Source: Fluviicoccus sp.
GTDB taxonomy: Bacteria; Pseudomonadota; Gammaproteobacteria; Pseudomonadales; Moraxellaceae
Assembly (NCBI RefSeq): GCF_030646115.1
Contig: NZ_JAUSMX010000015.1
Location: 248,001-312,000 of the forward strand
Length of the DNA stretch: 64,000 bases
Direction: 5' to 3'
Both the position numbers and the translations under genes were made by a program. The notes beneath the pieces were generated by a model. That model saw nothing but the letters and a program-made list of their open reading frames with translations, ran no database searches and was not told the DNA's origin. Positions within the stretch are counted from its first letter, which is position 1. Each line of letters starts with the position of its first letter. Positions 46,252-55,595 of this stretch are shown piece by piece.

Positions 46252-46785
46252 TCAGCGATTGTCTTGGTGAGGGAAACTGGCCTCACGCGCTTCCTGAATT
46301 TGCTTTTCCAAGTCTTCCTGTTGATGCTGCCCGGGTGCCAAACCCTGCCACCGTGCCATAATGATTTTTTCCTTTTCCTTGTATGCAGACATCGCCGCCT
46401 GTTCAGCCTCCTGCCTTGCGGAGTCAATCACCACCGCGTTTTTGAGTATCTCCTCTTGCCGCGCCATGCTCTCCTTGAGGGCGGCGGGGTCGGTGATACT
46501 GTCACTCAATAAGGCAGCCACCACTTGGGCATTAATGACGCCTTTGTGATATTGAACACGGGTGGTTGCACCTGATTTGTCATAAGGGACTATGATATTG
46601 CCGGTATGAACATCACCCGTGGAATAGGGCATGAAGACCATGTTCCACGCTTGAGTTTTAACACGAGTCCCCATGATGTCAATTCGACTCATCATGGGAG
46701 CCGTTTGCTCAGGAATAGAGAAATTGGTGAGGTAATTTCTGGAAATACCGTTGGGGTTGGTTGCGGCCGGCATCTTATTTCCCAT
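46252..46785 (-). CDS. Hypothetical protein
   Basis: 177-aa ORF with helical charged C-terminus; no recognised domain. Confidence 0.4.
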   Translation of the reverse strand: MGNKMPAATNPNGISRNYLTNFSIPEQTAPMMSRIDIMGTRVKTQAWNMVFMPYSTGDVHTGNIIVPYDKSGATTRVQYHKGVINAQVVAALLSDSITDPAALKESMARQEEILKNAVVIDSARQEAEQAAMSAYKEKEKIIMARWQGLAPGQHQQEDLEKQIQEAREASFPHQDNR

Positions 46786-46828
46786 GCAGCCGTCCCGGTC
46801 CCAACAACCCCCGCAGATACCCAGGCAT

Positions 46829-47620
46829 TCAGCCCTGCAGCAAGCGATATCCCCGCCCCATCACCTTAGCCTGCCACAAGCGCGGCAACAGCCGGGTGGC
46901 AACCGCCCCCAGGCGGTTGGCCGCGCCCGGCATGCAGACCGTCCGCCCCGCGAGACAGGCATCCAGCCCCTCGCGGGCCACGTCTTCAGCGGAATGCAGC
47001 AGGAATCCCGGCAGCGCCAGCTTGCCGCCCTGCGCCGGGTTATCCAGCATCGCGGTGCGGGTATAGCCCGGACAGAGCGCGCAGACATGCACACCGCTCC
47101 CTGCCGCCTTCATTTCATCCGCCAGCGCCAGCGAAAAGGCCAGAACATAGGCCTTGCTCGCGGCATAGACATTCTGGTTGGGAATCGGTGTCCAGGCTGC
47201 CAGCGACGCCAGATTGAGGATTTGCCCGCCACCGCGCTCCGCCATGTCGTTGACAAAGAGATGGCACAGGGACGTCAGCGCCACCACGTTGACGGCCAGC
47301 AGGCTTTCCTGTTGCCGCAGCGGCAGTTCGTGGAAGAATCCGTTAAACAGCAGGCCCGCGTTGTTGATGAGCAGATCGACGCTCAGGCCGCGTTGCCTGA
47401 CCTCGCCGAAGACGGTTTCCGCCGCTTGCGGCAGCGACAGGTCGCAGGGGATGACATGGCAGCGGATGGCATGACGGAGTGTCAACTGCGTGGCGATGTC
47501 CTCCAGCAACGACTGGCGGCGGGCCACCAGGATCAGGTCATAGCCGCGCGCCGCCAGCAGGCGGCAAAATTCCAGACCGATGCCATCGGAGGCGCCGGTG
47601 ACCAACGCGAGGGGGTTCAT
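46829..47620 (-). CDS. Short-chain dehydrogenase/reductase
   Basis: ALVTGASDGIGLEFCRLLAARGYDLILVARR, NNAG, YAASKAYVLAFS. Confidence 0.88.
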   Translation of the reverse strand: MNPLALVTGASDGIGLEFCRLLAARGYDLILVARRQSLLEDIATQLTLRHAIRCHVIPCDLSLPQAAETVFGEVRQRGLSVDLLINNAGLLFNGFFHELPLRQQESLLAVNVVALTSLCHLFVNDMAERGGGQILNLASLAAWTPIPNQNVYAASKAYVLAFSLALADEMKAAGSGVHVCALCPGYTRTAMLDNPAQGGKLALPGFLLHSAEDVAREGLDACLAGRTVCMPGAANRLGAVATRLLPRLWQAKVMGRGYRLLQG

Positions 47621-47707
47621 GGTTTCACTCCATTGCTCTTTAAACTAGCCTATTAACCTGCTGATCCCTGATCTAAACCGCAGGCATTCGCCGAAATGCG
47701 GCATCCT

Positions 47708-49966
47708 TTACTTGACGCCCAGATTCCGCAGATTTGTTTCAAATTGCGCACCCACGGTCGAACCTTGCTTGTAGAACGCCGCCGGGGTGCCGAGGGGGGC
47801 GTACACCCATTGCCAGCTACCTGAGGCGGGGTTGGCAATGCGCAGCCACAGCGGCGCTTCCGGGGCATTGCTGTTCTTGCCATACGTGTATCCGGTAAAG
47901 GCATGCACCCAGGTTGTACCGGCCTTGTTCGGGAAATACACCTTCTTCCAGCCATAGTTGTAGTCATTCTTGTTGACGACCGGAGCCATCAGGATTTCGC
48001 TGCCCAGCAGGAACTCATCCGTCAGGGTCGCCAGTTCCGCCTCATTCGGGTAGTGCAGCACCGGGTGCCGCACCAGCGGCCAGCCCTTGGCGGCCACATC
48101 CGCAAACAACTGGGTCCGGTAAAAGGCCAGCGCCTTGTAGACCTTGGCGAACTTGTCAAAATGGCCATACGTGGTCGCATTGTCGTAGAACTGGGCATTA
48201 TCTTCCGGCTTCAGGCCTTCATGGGTGCGATAGGCGGAGGTGAACGCGGCAAACTCCATCCAGCGCTGCAGCAACTCCTGCTCACGGTTATAGCCAATGC
48301 CGCCCAATGAAGCATTGGTGTAACCGCCAATGTCACTGTGGTTGAGCGCAATGCCCGAGAAACCGCCCGTCATGGTTGCCAGGATCGCCGTCTTGAAACC
48401 GTCATACTGATCCCAGGTAACCATCTGGTCACCTTGCCAAACCAAGGTGGAATAGGCCGGGGTGCGCGCCGCACCGGCGCGGTTGAAGAACACTGCTTCT
48501 TTTCCCAACCCGGCTTCGTTAATGGCCTCCCGGGCAATACGCGCAAAGTCTACCGGGTACTGGTTGTGGTAGCGCCCGGCACTCACGCCAGACCAAAGCG
48601 CGGCATCCAGCGGCAGGGCTTCGGCAAAATCATGCATCCAGCCCCGGCAACGCCCCTCGCCCATTAACTGAGTCTTGATGATGTTTTTAAACCATATCGT
48701 CGCTGATGGGTTGGTTAAATCCACCAATCCGGCATCAAAATCAGTCCCTTTAATCTTGTAGATGCTGCCGTCTGTGTGTTTCACCAGATAACCGCTGGCC
48801 ACCGCCTCCGAATAAAGATTGCGGCGCACATTACCCTTGGCCGAAGCATCCACCAGGAGTGGATTGATATAGCACAGCATGTGGCCGTTATCTGCTTCTA
48901 CCCGGTCTGCCAGGGCATTCCAGTTCGGATACCAGTTATGATCCAGTTCCCAGTTCCACCACAACTGCGAACCGGCAATGGTGGTGCGCTTGCCCACCCA
49001 GTCCTGCAGCCAAACTCCGGCTACCGGTGTTCCCCGGCGTTTCAGTTCGTCCAGCACCGCCGTCACTTTGGCCGTGCCTCCCTGCAACCCGACAATGGCG
49101 CCCTGATTGAACCATTCCGGCAACGCACGCATACGACCGCTGTATTCGGTAAAGCGGGTGATCAGATCCAGCATGGAGTTACCCGCCAGGATGCGGCCGG
49201 TCATGCGTCCGCTGAACAAGCGCACCCGCACTTGGTTGCTATCCGTCAAATCAAAGACTGAATACTCAGTATCTTCCAGGAACAAGGACTTGGCGGTGCT
49301 GGTAATGTATTGTGGTACTGCATAATAGGTTGTCATCGGCCCGCCGGCCGAACCTGGCGAAAGCAGGCTCACCGCAGGACTGATGATCGGATGCCCCCGC
49401 CCTATCCCGCCTTCCTGAGTCAGAACAGGCACGGCATGTCCCTTCAAATTCAGCAGGGAAAACTGCTCACCAAAGCCATGAAAGCGTTCGCCCGCCACCG
49501 AGGCATAAGCAAGCTCACTGTAATTGACAGCGGCATTGTCGAAGCTCAGGGTGAACTGAAGATGCCCGGCCAAGGGTTGGCGAAAGCTAAGGGTATATCC
49601 GGTTGCGCAAAGGGCGCTGCCGGTCAGCCGTCCTTTGACGACCACGTCAGTGGCGCTTTGGGTGAAGGAGGTTATAGTCTGATCGGCGCACTGGCTCCGG
49701 ATATTCTCGGAGACGATGAAAGACCCTCGACCCTCTGGGGCACGCATGGCATGCGTACCAGCCCGAACAAAGCTCTCACCGGCATTGCTTTCCCAGACAA
49801 TGCGCGCCCCGGACTTCACTTGCAGCCTGCTGCCCGTCCAGAACACATTAAACCCGCCCACTGCACCTGTCGTTGCACTCGGCGAACGCAGGATGGTATT
49901 AGCTGCGAGCGCCTCGTGACCACACATAGCCAGTGTGATCACCCAGCCCAGATACTGTGGCTTCAT
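47708..49966 (-). CDS. Secreted glycoside hydrolase family 31, YihQ-like clade
   Basis: Signal peptide; FHGFGEQFSLLNLKG, GVWLQDWVGKRTT, GLVDLTNPSATIWFKNIIKTQL, GWMHDFAEALP nucleophile region, WQGDQMVTWD acid/base region, ALNHSDIGGYT. Confidence 0.85.
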   Translation of the reverse strand: MKPQYLGWVITLAMCGHEALAANTILRSPSATTGAVGGFNVFWTGSRLQVKSGARIVWESNAGESFVRAGTHAMRAPEGRGSFIVSENIRSQCADQTITSFTQSATDVVVKGRLTGSALCATGYTLSFRQPLAGHLQFTLSFDNAAVNYSELAYASVAGERFHGFGEQFSLLNLKGHAVPVLTQEGGIGRGHPIISPAVSLLSPGSAGGPMTTYYAVPQYITSTAKSLFLEDTEYSVFDLTDSNQVRVRLFSGRMTGRILAGNSMLDLITRFTEYSGRMRALPEWFNQGAIVGLQGGTAKVTAVLDELKRRGTPVAGVWLQDWVGKRTTIAGSQLWWNWELDHNWYPNWNALADRVEADNGHMLCYINPLLVDASAKGNVRRNLYSEAVASGYLVKHTDGSIYKIKGTDFDAGLVDLTNPSATIWFKNIIKTQLMGEGRCRGWMHDFAEALPLDAALWSGVSAGRYHNQYPVDFARIAREAINEAGLGKEAVFFNRAGAARTPAYSTLVWQGDQMVTWDQYDGFKTAILATMTGGFSGIALNHSDIGGYTNASLGGIGYNREQELLQRWMEFAAFTSAYRTHEGLKPEDNAQFYDNATTYGHFDKFAKVYKALAFYRTQLFADVAAKGWPLVRHPVLHYPNEAELATLTDEFLLGSEILMAPVVNKNDYNYGWKKVYFPNKAGTTWVHAFTGYTYGKNSNAPEAPLWLRIANPASGSWQWVYAPLGTPAAFYKQGSTVGAQFETNLRNLGVK

Positions 49967-50021
49967 GATTATTCCTCAAAGTTGAGTCAACCGGCCAGCC
50001 GGGGAGCTCCCGGCAGGAACA

Positions 50022-51479
50022 TCAAATGAACCGCGAAAACGACTTACTGAATTCAGACGGACGAGGAGGCACCCAGCCGCCAAACTGCCGTTCCAGAGCT
50101 TGCGCGACAGCAATAGTCACCGCATCGTTGCCAGGAATACCAATAATCTGCAAACCAAGTGGCAAGCCCTTGCTATCAAGGCCCATTGGCACCTGTGTCA
50201 CTGGAAATCCAAGCGCATTGAAGGTACAGCAGTAAACTGCGTCAAAAGGTCGCAACAAAGGGAAGTGATGCCGCGGAGCCGTACTCGTGAACGTTGGGAG
50301 TAAAAGAACACCGTTCACGCCTATTTGCGCAATCAGCTTTTCCCGCAATTCTTCTCCCAACTTGACGAAACGCGCATAGGGGATTGGCACGCGTTCAAGG
50401 GCTGCAAGAACCAATGCAGGCAGGGTGTGCGGAGACTGTCCCCCGCACCATTTAATCAACTCTTTGGCAACCGGAATGCGACGGCCCAGGCCGAGTTGCT
50501 CTGCAAAATCTTGCGGCTCTGCCTTTTTCATCATGGCGGACCAGATTTCGAAACCATAGCGCAACTCTGGCAAGTGGGGAGTGCTTAGCCCCTGGCTTTG
50601 TGAGCCCAGCCAGGTTGCCGCTGCCAACTGCGCAGCTTGCAGTTCAGCCGAGACGCGCTTACGCCCTATTTGGGTAATCGACAGGATGCGGAGATCAGCA
50701 AGGCGGACGGCGCTCGGGTCGCCGCGCAATTCGTGAGCCTCATAACCGGCATCCGTGCCATCCGAGCCAGCCAGGATTTTCAGCAGCGGCCAAAGATCTT
50801 CGGCTCGGCGTGCAATGGGTCCGGTCGTACAATGCTGATTCATGGCGCCGACCGGCATCGGGATCTGCCCGGTATTGGGTACAATTCCTGGCGACGGCTT
50901 GTGGCCGAACACGCCATTGAAAAATGCCGGGAAACGAATAGACCCGGCCACATCAGCCCCCAGGCCGAATGGTGAACCTCCGGCGCCAATAATGGCACCC
51001 TCGCCTCCGCTGGAACCACCAGCAATATGACGGTGATTGTAGGGATTGGAAGTGCGGCCATAGACTTGGTTGTATGTTTCTATCCACATGCACATTTCGG
51101 GCGTATTGCTAAAGCCGAGTACAATCGCACCCGCATCCCGCAGCCGCTTTACAGTCGGCGCAAAGCTGTCTGCAATCGCGTGGCGCCGCGCCACAACCCC
51201 GGAAACCTGGGGGAATCCCTCGAAGGCAAAATTTTCTTTAATCGTACATGGAACGCCATGCAATGGCGGAAGCCCTTCGGGATTCTGCAGTACGCGCGCA
51301 TCCGCCTCCCGGGCCTCGTAAAGCGCCGCCTCAAAGCGCTGCTGCACCACCGCGTTGATAATGGGATTTACCTGCCGGATACGCTCGATGTGGGCAGTCA
51401 CCACTTGTTCAGAGGTGCATTCGCGATTGCGGATTCTGGCCGCCAGTGTCGTGGCCGAAGCCGTCAGAAAGTCATTCAT
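50022..51479 (-). CDS. Amidase signature family enzyme
   Basis: GVPCTIKENFAFEGFPQVSG, GGSSGGEGAIIGAGGSPFGLGADVAGSIRFPAFFNGVFGHKPSPG. Confidence 0.92.
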   Translation of the reverse strand: MNDFLTASATTLAARIRNRECTSEQVVTAHIERIRQVNPIINAVVQQRFEAALYEAREADARVLQNPEGLPPLHGVPCTIKENFAFEGFPQVSGVVARRHAIADSFAPTVKRLRDAGAIVLGFSNTPEMCMWIETYNQVYGRTSNPYNHRHIAGGSSGGEGAIIGAGGSPFGLGADVAGSIRFPAFFNGVFGHKPSPGIVPNTGQIPMPVGAMNQHCTTGPIARRAEDLWPLLKILAGSDGTDAGYEAHELRGDPSAVRLADLRILSITQIGRKRVSAELQAAQLAAATWLGSQSQGLSTPHLPELRYGFEIWSAMMKKAEPQDFAEQLGLGRRIPVAKELIKWCGGQSPHTLPALVLAALERVPIPYARFVKLGEELREKLIAQIGVNGVLLLPTFTSTAPRHHFPLLRPFDAVYCCTFNALGFPVTQVPMGLDSKGLPLGLQIIGIPGNDAVTIAVAQALERQFGGWVPPRPSEFSKSFSRFI

Positions 51480-52996
51480 TTTTGCGAAGACCTCTTGAGT
51501 TGCGCACGGATGTCGATGGCAACGCGCTCACCCGCACGTACAGCGCCATCCATGAATCCATGCCAGAAGTCTGCGGTTTCCGTGCCGCTCCAATGAATGC
51601 GGCCCACGGAATCACGCAGCGCCGGACCATAACCGGTCAACGTTCCCGGGCCGCCGAAAGCAATAGGCCCGCCCCGGTTCCAAACCTCACTCGCCCAGTC
51701 GTGGATGTAGAAATCCCGCACTTCACGCGCCTTAGGCCCAAAGAAGCTTACAAAGTTTTCAATCACGGCAACTCGCAAATCCTCATGAGACCGGGATCCC
51801 CACCGCCGTGCCTCATCACCGCCGACAAAGCCAAGCAGCACGCCGGGACTGCCGTCGGGCGGCGAAACGTCATAGGCGAGCTTCGCCGGACCGACATCAC
51901 TCAACGCTCCGCCGCTCAAGCCCTGTTCACGCCAGAATGGTTTGTCATAGACCGCTTCGCACTTAATGAGCCACCCAAGCGCATAGCGCTGCATCAGTTG
52001 ATCCCGTGCGGCCGGCAACCCGGGTTCATAGGTGATACGCGCCGCCATCGACGGCGGCAGGGCGACAACCACATGCAGCGCCTCAACATCCACCCGATCC
52101 GACTCAATATGCACGCCGTCTTCGGACTGCCGGATAAGCCGTACCGGGCTGGAGGTGACCACAGATTCGCCCAGCGCTGCCGCCATGCGTATCGAGAACT
52201 GTTGCGCCCCCTCGACAATACGGAACTCCTGTGCGCCGCCACGAGTTTCAATAACACGATCGAAGGTGCCCGGATTCTGTGCGTTACCGGCGCCATTGAT
52301 GTGGTGCAAGGCGGAGAGCAGCGAGATATCCCGCCCTTCTGTACCCAGGATGGTCTCGAAAGCCGCCGATGCAAATTTGAGGGCGCGCGTGCTCAGCGTA
52401 TGGCGGCGCAGCCAGGTCTCCAGCGTTTGACGATCCCATTCCTCCGCCTCGGGCGCATTCCATGGCTCACCCGGCGGGAGCCTGGAGGCCATTTGATTGA
52501 TCAGCGTGGTGACAATGGCAAGATCCGGCAGCAGCAGCAGATCCGGCGGCGCAGCGCCAGTCCAGCCCGTGTCACTGTAGGTGGATCGCTTTCCCTTATA
52601 GCAATATACCGTCTTGCCTTCGTTGAACTGGGGAAACAGGTTGATCCCCAGCTCCTTGGCCAGCGCCAGAATGCGATCTTGCGTTGAACCGACCCATGTT
52701 CCCCCGAGCTCAGCAATTTTACCCGGCGCATATTCGTAGCTAAGGGTGCGGCCGCCAACACGGTCATCGGCCTCAAGCACGGCGACAGAGATGCCCGCCT
52801 GCGACAGTCTGCGAGCGGTCGTCAGGCCGGAGATTCCACCACCCACAATCACAACATCAACCTTACGCGGCGCAAGGCGAGCGGATTTTTGGCCGTCCTT
52901 CGCTGCGGTGTCATTACTCATGCTCATGCCTGTCACTCCGGTTACACTCGTGCCCGCCTGCTGGTGTGCTTTGCGGGAAATACCCATTACATCCAT
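51476..52996 (-). CDS. Flavin monoamine oxidase family FAD-dependent protein
   Basis: DVVIVGGGISGLTTARRLSQAGISVAVLEADDRVGGRTLSYEYAPGKIAELGGTWVGSTQDRILALAKELGI; C-terminal GRIHWSGTETADFWHGFMDGAVRAGER. ATGA overlap with amidase. True start may be 52927. Confidence 0.88.
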   Translation of the reverse strand: MDVMGISRKAHQQAGTSVTGVTGMSMSNDTAAKDGQKSARLAPRKVDVVIVGGGISGLTTARRLSQAGISVAVLEADDRVGGRTLSYEYAPGKIAELGGTWVGSTQDRILALAKELGINLFPQFNEGKTVYCYKGKRSTYSDTGWTGAAPPDLLLLPDLAIVTTLINQMASRLPPGEPWNAPEAEEWDRQTLETWLRRHTLSTRALKFASAAFETILGTEGRDISLLSALHHINGAGNAQNPGTFDRVIETRGGAQEFRIVEGAQQFSIRMAAALGESVVTSSPVRLIRQSEDGVHIESDRVDVEALHVVVALPPSMAARITYEPGLPAARDQLMQRYALGWLIKCEAVYDKPFWREQGLSGGALSDVGPAKLAYDVSPPDGSPGVLLGFVGGDEARRWGSRSHEDLRVAVIENFVSFFGPKAREVRDFYIHDWASEVWNRGGPIAFGGPGTLTGYGPALRDSVGRIHWSGTETADFWHGFMDGAVRAGERVAIDIRAQLKRSSQK

Positions 52997-53076
52997 TGGA
53001 TGTTTTCAGGGTTTCTTGTTGGCCGCATTTTCGGCAAACTCCGAGGCTCAAAGATTGACAACGCAAGCCTTTTCCT

Positions 53077-54108
53077 ATGACTGAACGCGCCATGCCCAAT
53101 ACCGTCTCGATGGCCTATCTGCAGGCGCTTTTCGACTACACGCGCAGCCGTGGGTTGGCCGATGATTTGCTGCTGAGCGGTGCACCGCTGAATCTGGAGG
53201 ATGGCGAGGCCCGTTGTTCTGAAGCTTTTGCCGCGCAATTGTTCGAGCGGGCGGCAATACTGATGGGCGATGAGACGCTGGGACTGCATGCCGGCGAGAG
53301 CATTCGCCCCGGTCACTACGGGGTGCTTGGTTATGTCCTGATGAATTGTGCAACGCTTGGAGAAACACTTGATTATCTGCTGCGCTATCAAGCCCTGGTC
53401 ATCGAGCTGAAGGGCGGCTTCAGCATCCTGGCAGAAGGAGACAGTATCGTTTTGTCCTGCCCCCCGGACGAGGACTGGCCCATGCGCCAGCTTGCCGAGT
53501 TCAACCTGGCGGCCTGCATCAGCTTCATGCGCTGGGTCACCGGATATGAGGGTTCGCCGACGCGAATCGACTTTAACTACCCTGCACCCTCGACGCTGGA
53601 GGGATATGGCCGCATGTTCAGCTGTGAGCTTCGCTTCGACCAACCCTGCTACCAATTGGCGATCCCTCTGGCATGGCTGCGTATGCCGTTGATCCGGCCC
53701 GACATGACCATGCGCTCTGCGATGCTTCGACTGGCTGAAAAGCAACTTTTAGCGCTACCGCGCGGCGATGACGTGCTTTCCTGTGCGCGCAGCGTGATTG
53801 CCAGCAGCCTCAGCGAAGGGCCTGTGGATCTGGCCGGAGTGGCGAGCCGGCTGGCCATTGGCACAAGAACATTGCAGAGGGAATTGCAGGCCAATGGCAG
53901 CAGTTTTAGCGGTCTGATTGACGAGGTTCGTCAGGAGCTCGCCAAGCGGTATCTCTCCGATTCAACGCTGACCGTTGTTGACGCAGCTTTCCTGCTGGGC
54001 TTTTCCGAGCAGAGCGCTTTTCAGCGCGCCTTCAAGCGGTGGACCGGTCTGACACCGGGAGACTTCCGCCGCAAGCTCCAGCAGCCCAAGACCCAGCAAG
54101 GCGGGTGA
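53077..54108 (+). CDS. AraC family regulator
   Basis: ASRLAIGTRTLQRELQANGSSFSGLIDEVRQELAKRYLSDSTLTVVDAAFLLGFSEQSAFQRAFKRWTGLTPGDFRR. Confidence 0.9.
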   Translation: MTERAMPNTVSMAYLQALFDYTRSRGLADDLLLSGAPLNLEDGEARCSEAFAAQLFERAAILMGDETLGLHAGESIRPGHYGVLGYVLMNCATLGETLDYLLRYQALVIELKGGFSILAEGDSIVLSCPPDEDWPMRQLAEFNLAACISFMRWVTGYEGSPTRIDFNYPAPSTLEGYGRMFSCELRFDQPCYQLAIPLAWLRMPLIRPDMTMRSAMLRLAEKQLLALPRGDDVLSCARSVIASSLSEGPVDLAGVASRLAIGTRTLQRELQANGSSFSGLIDEVRQELAKRYLSDSTLTVVDAAFLLGFSEQSAFQRAFKRWTGLTPGDFRRKLQQPKTQQGG

Positions 54109-54186
54109 TCCCACCATCTTTCTGGAGTAAACGGACTGCCCCGCCTCGACTCCACTCCGGAATGCATTTGATCTGGCAAATGCAGC

Positions 54187-54447
54187 TTATCCCTGACCCT
54201 TTGTCCTTTTACTCAGCCACCGCCAAAGCAGAGTGGTTACGGAAACCAGGCAACCGGAGAGTCCGTAGAGGATGAGGAGCACAGATATTTTTTCGTGAAC
54301 CCGGATGAGCTGAAACTCTTCGGCGCTGGCGTCGGGGTAAGGGAATGCGAACACTGTGCCCCAAACGAGCCCTGCAACGAATGCGAATACGCTGCCAAGC
54401 ATCAGTTGCAGCAAGCTTCGTGTCTTGATCGTCATTTTGCGGGGCAT
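54187..54447 (-). CDS. Small membrane protein
   Basis: 86 aa with two hydrophobic segments (LLQLMLGSVFAFVAGLVWGTVFAF, ISVLLILYGLSGCLVSVTTLL). Confidence 0.5.
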   Translation of the reverse strand: MPRKMTIKTRSLLQLMLGSVFAFVAGLVWGTVFAFPYPDASAEEFQLIRVHEKISVLLILYGLSGCLVSVTTLLWRWLSKRTKGQG

Positions 54448-54488
54448 GGCGCTTTGTCTTGTTACTCCATCAGGATTTCACGTCCACA

Positions 54489-55217
54489 TCAGCTGTCTTT
54501 GGCATAATCGCTGTAACGAAAGATGGGAAACGGCAAAGGGGTCTGTGCCTTGGTGTATTTATCCTGCGAAATCATTCTTTGAAGCCCCAGCACAATACTG
54601 TATGGAATACTCCGCTGAAGGACATTTGCCGACCAGGCAGGAACGCCCCCACCCGGATTGAAATAACCTTCCGCAACCATACCAACCCTGTCACCCGGCA
54701 AGGGATGAAAACGGATATTGATCTCCTCGCCCGGCATCCGCACCATAGGCGGGTATAAGGGGAGAAAATCCGGATCTGACGTGGCTCTCAAAATCGCATA
54801 CTCTTTGGACTTGGTCTGGGGCTCATAAACAGCGCGCAGCACCGTATCACGATCCGGAAGCCCGAAAGGCGCACGATGGATCATGTAAACAATGTATTCC
54901 GTGGCAGACACCTGCTTAACCAGTTTTGACTCACGCGTCTGCCAGAACCATTTCGTGTAGTTATCGAAATCAAGGAAAACTCGGGCCAGCGCTTCAGGCT
55001 GACCATCCAACTCCGCCTCTACCTTGAAGGAGCGATAGGGCCGACCAGCTTCGAGCCGGTAATACGTCTTGATTTTATGAATTTTATCGTTTTTGGTCAG
55101 CCGCCACTCATTCAACTTCGGTGCCTGAAGCTCGTCCATTTCATCAGAATCCAGCGCCATGACGCCTGTAGAAGCCATGAACAACAGTACAAGAACCGGC
55201 AGCTTCAGAATACGCAT
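54489..55217 (-). CDS. Exported START-domain protein, paralog B
   Basis: Signal peptide MRILKLPVLVLLFMASTGVMA; GYFNPGGGVPAWSANVLQRSIPYSIVLGLQRM mirrors paralog A. Confidence 0.8.
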   Translation of the reverse strand: MRILKLPVLVLLFMASTGVMALDSDEMDELQAPKLNEWRLTKNDKIHKIKTYYRLEAGRPYRSFKVEAELDGQPEALARVFLDFDNYTKWFWQTRESKLVKQVSATEYIVYMIHRAPFGLPDRDTVLRAVYEPQTKSKEYAILRATSDPDFLPLYPPMVRMPGEEINIRFHPLPGDRVGMVAEGYFNPGGGVPAWSANVLQRSIPYSIVLGLQRMISQDKYTKAQTPLPFPIFRYSDYAKDS

Positions 55218-55595
55218 AACAAACCTCAAGGCTAATAATATTGTTTTAAGTCCGTGCCCATTGCAGCCATTCAAATTATTACACTGATGAAAACCAGCAA
55301 ATCATGAAATCAGGCCAATCATTTATTTCATTTAGGCCACTCAGACTGGCGGTATAAAACCGGAGACGGACAGGATGGATGCTGTTTATACGAAAGTTAC
55401 AAACCTCCCGGGGTCGGCTCCTACCCCGAGACGCACAACCGCTGCCCGTACATTTTGCCCCGGGGCAACCTGGCCAACAGACAGCACAGGAAATGAGGGT
55501 GAGCGCCTGCTCTCCTCTCAGAGCGGGCAACAGAATCAAAGGCGGATTCTGGTGGAACAGGTTTCGACGAGTCCATGGAGATTCCGGAAACGGAC

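Noticed and set aside
47708-49966. Calling the GH31 a sulfoquinovosidase
   Set aside because: The sulfonate-recognition Arg position appears to be Gln; only YihQ-like GH31 is supported.
55279-55539. 86-aa ORF between START paralog B and AraC
   Set aside because: No RBS and atypical composition; more likely intergenic/regulatory.
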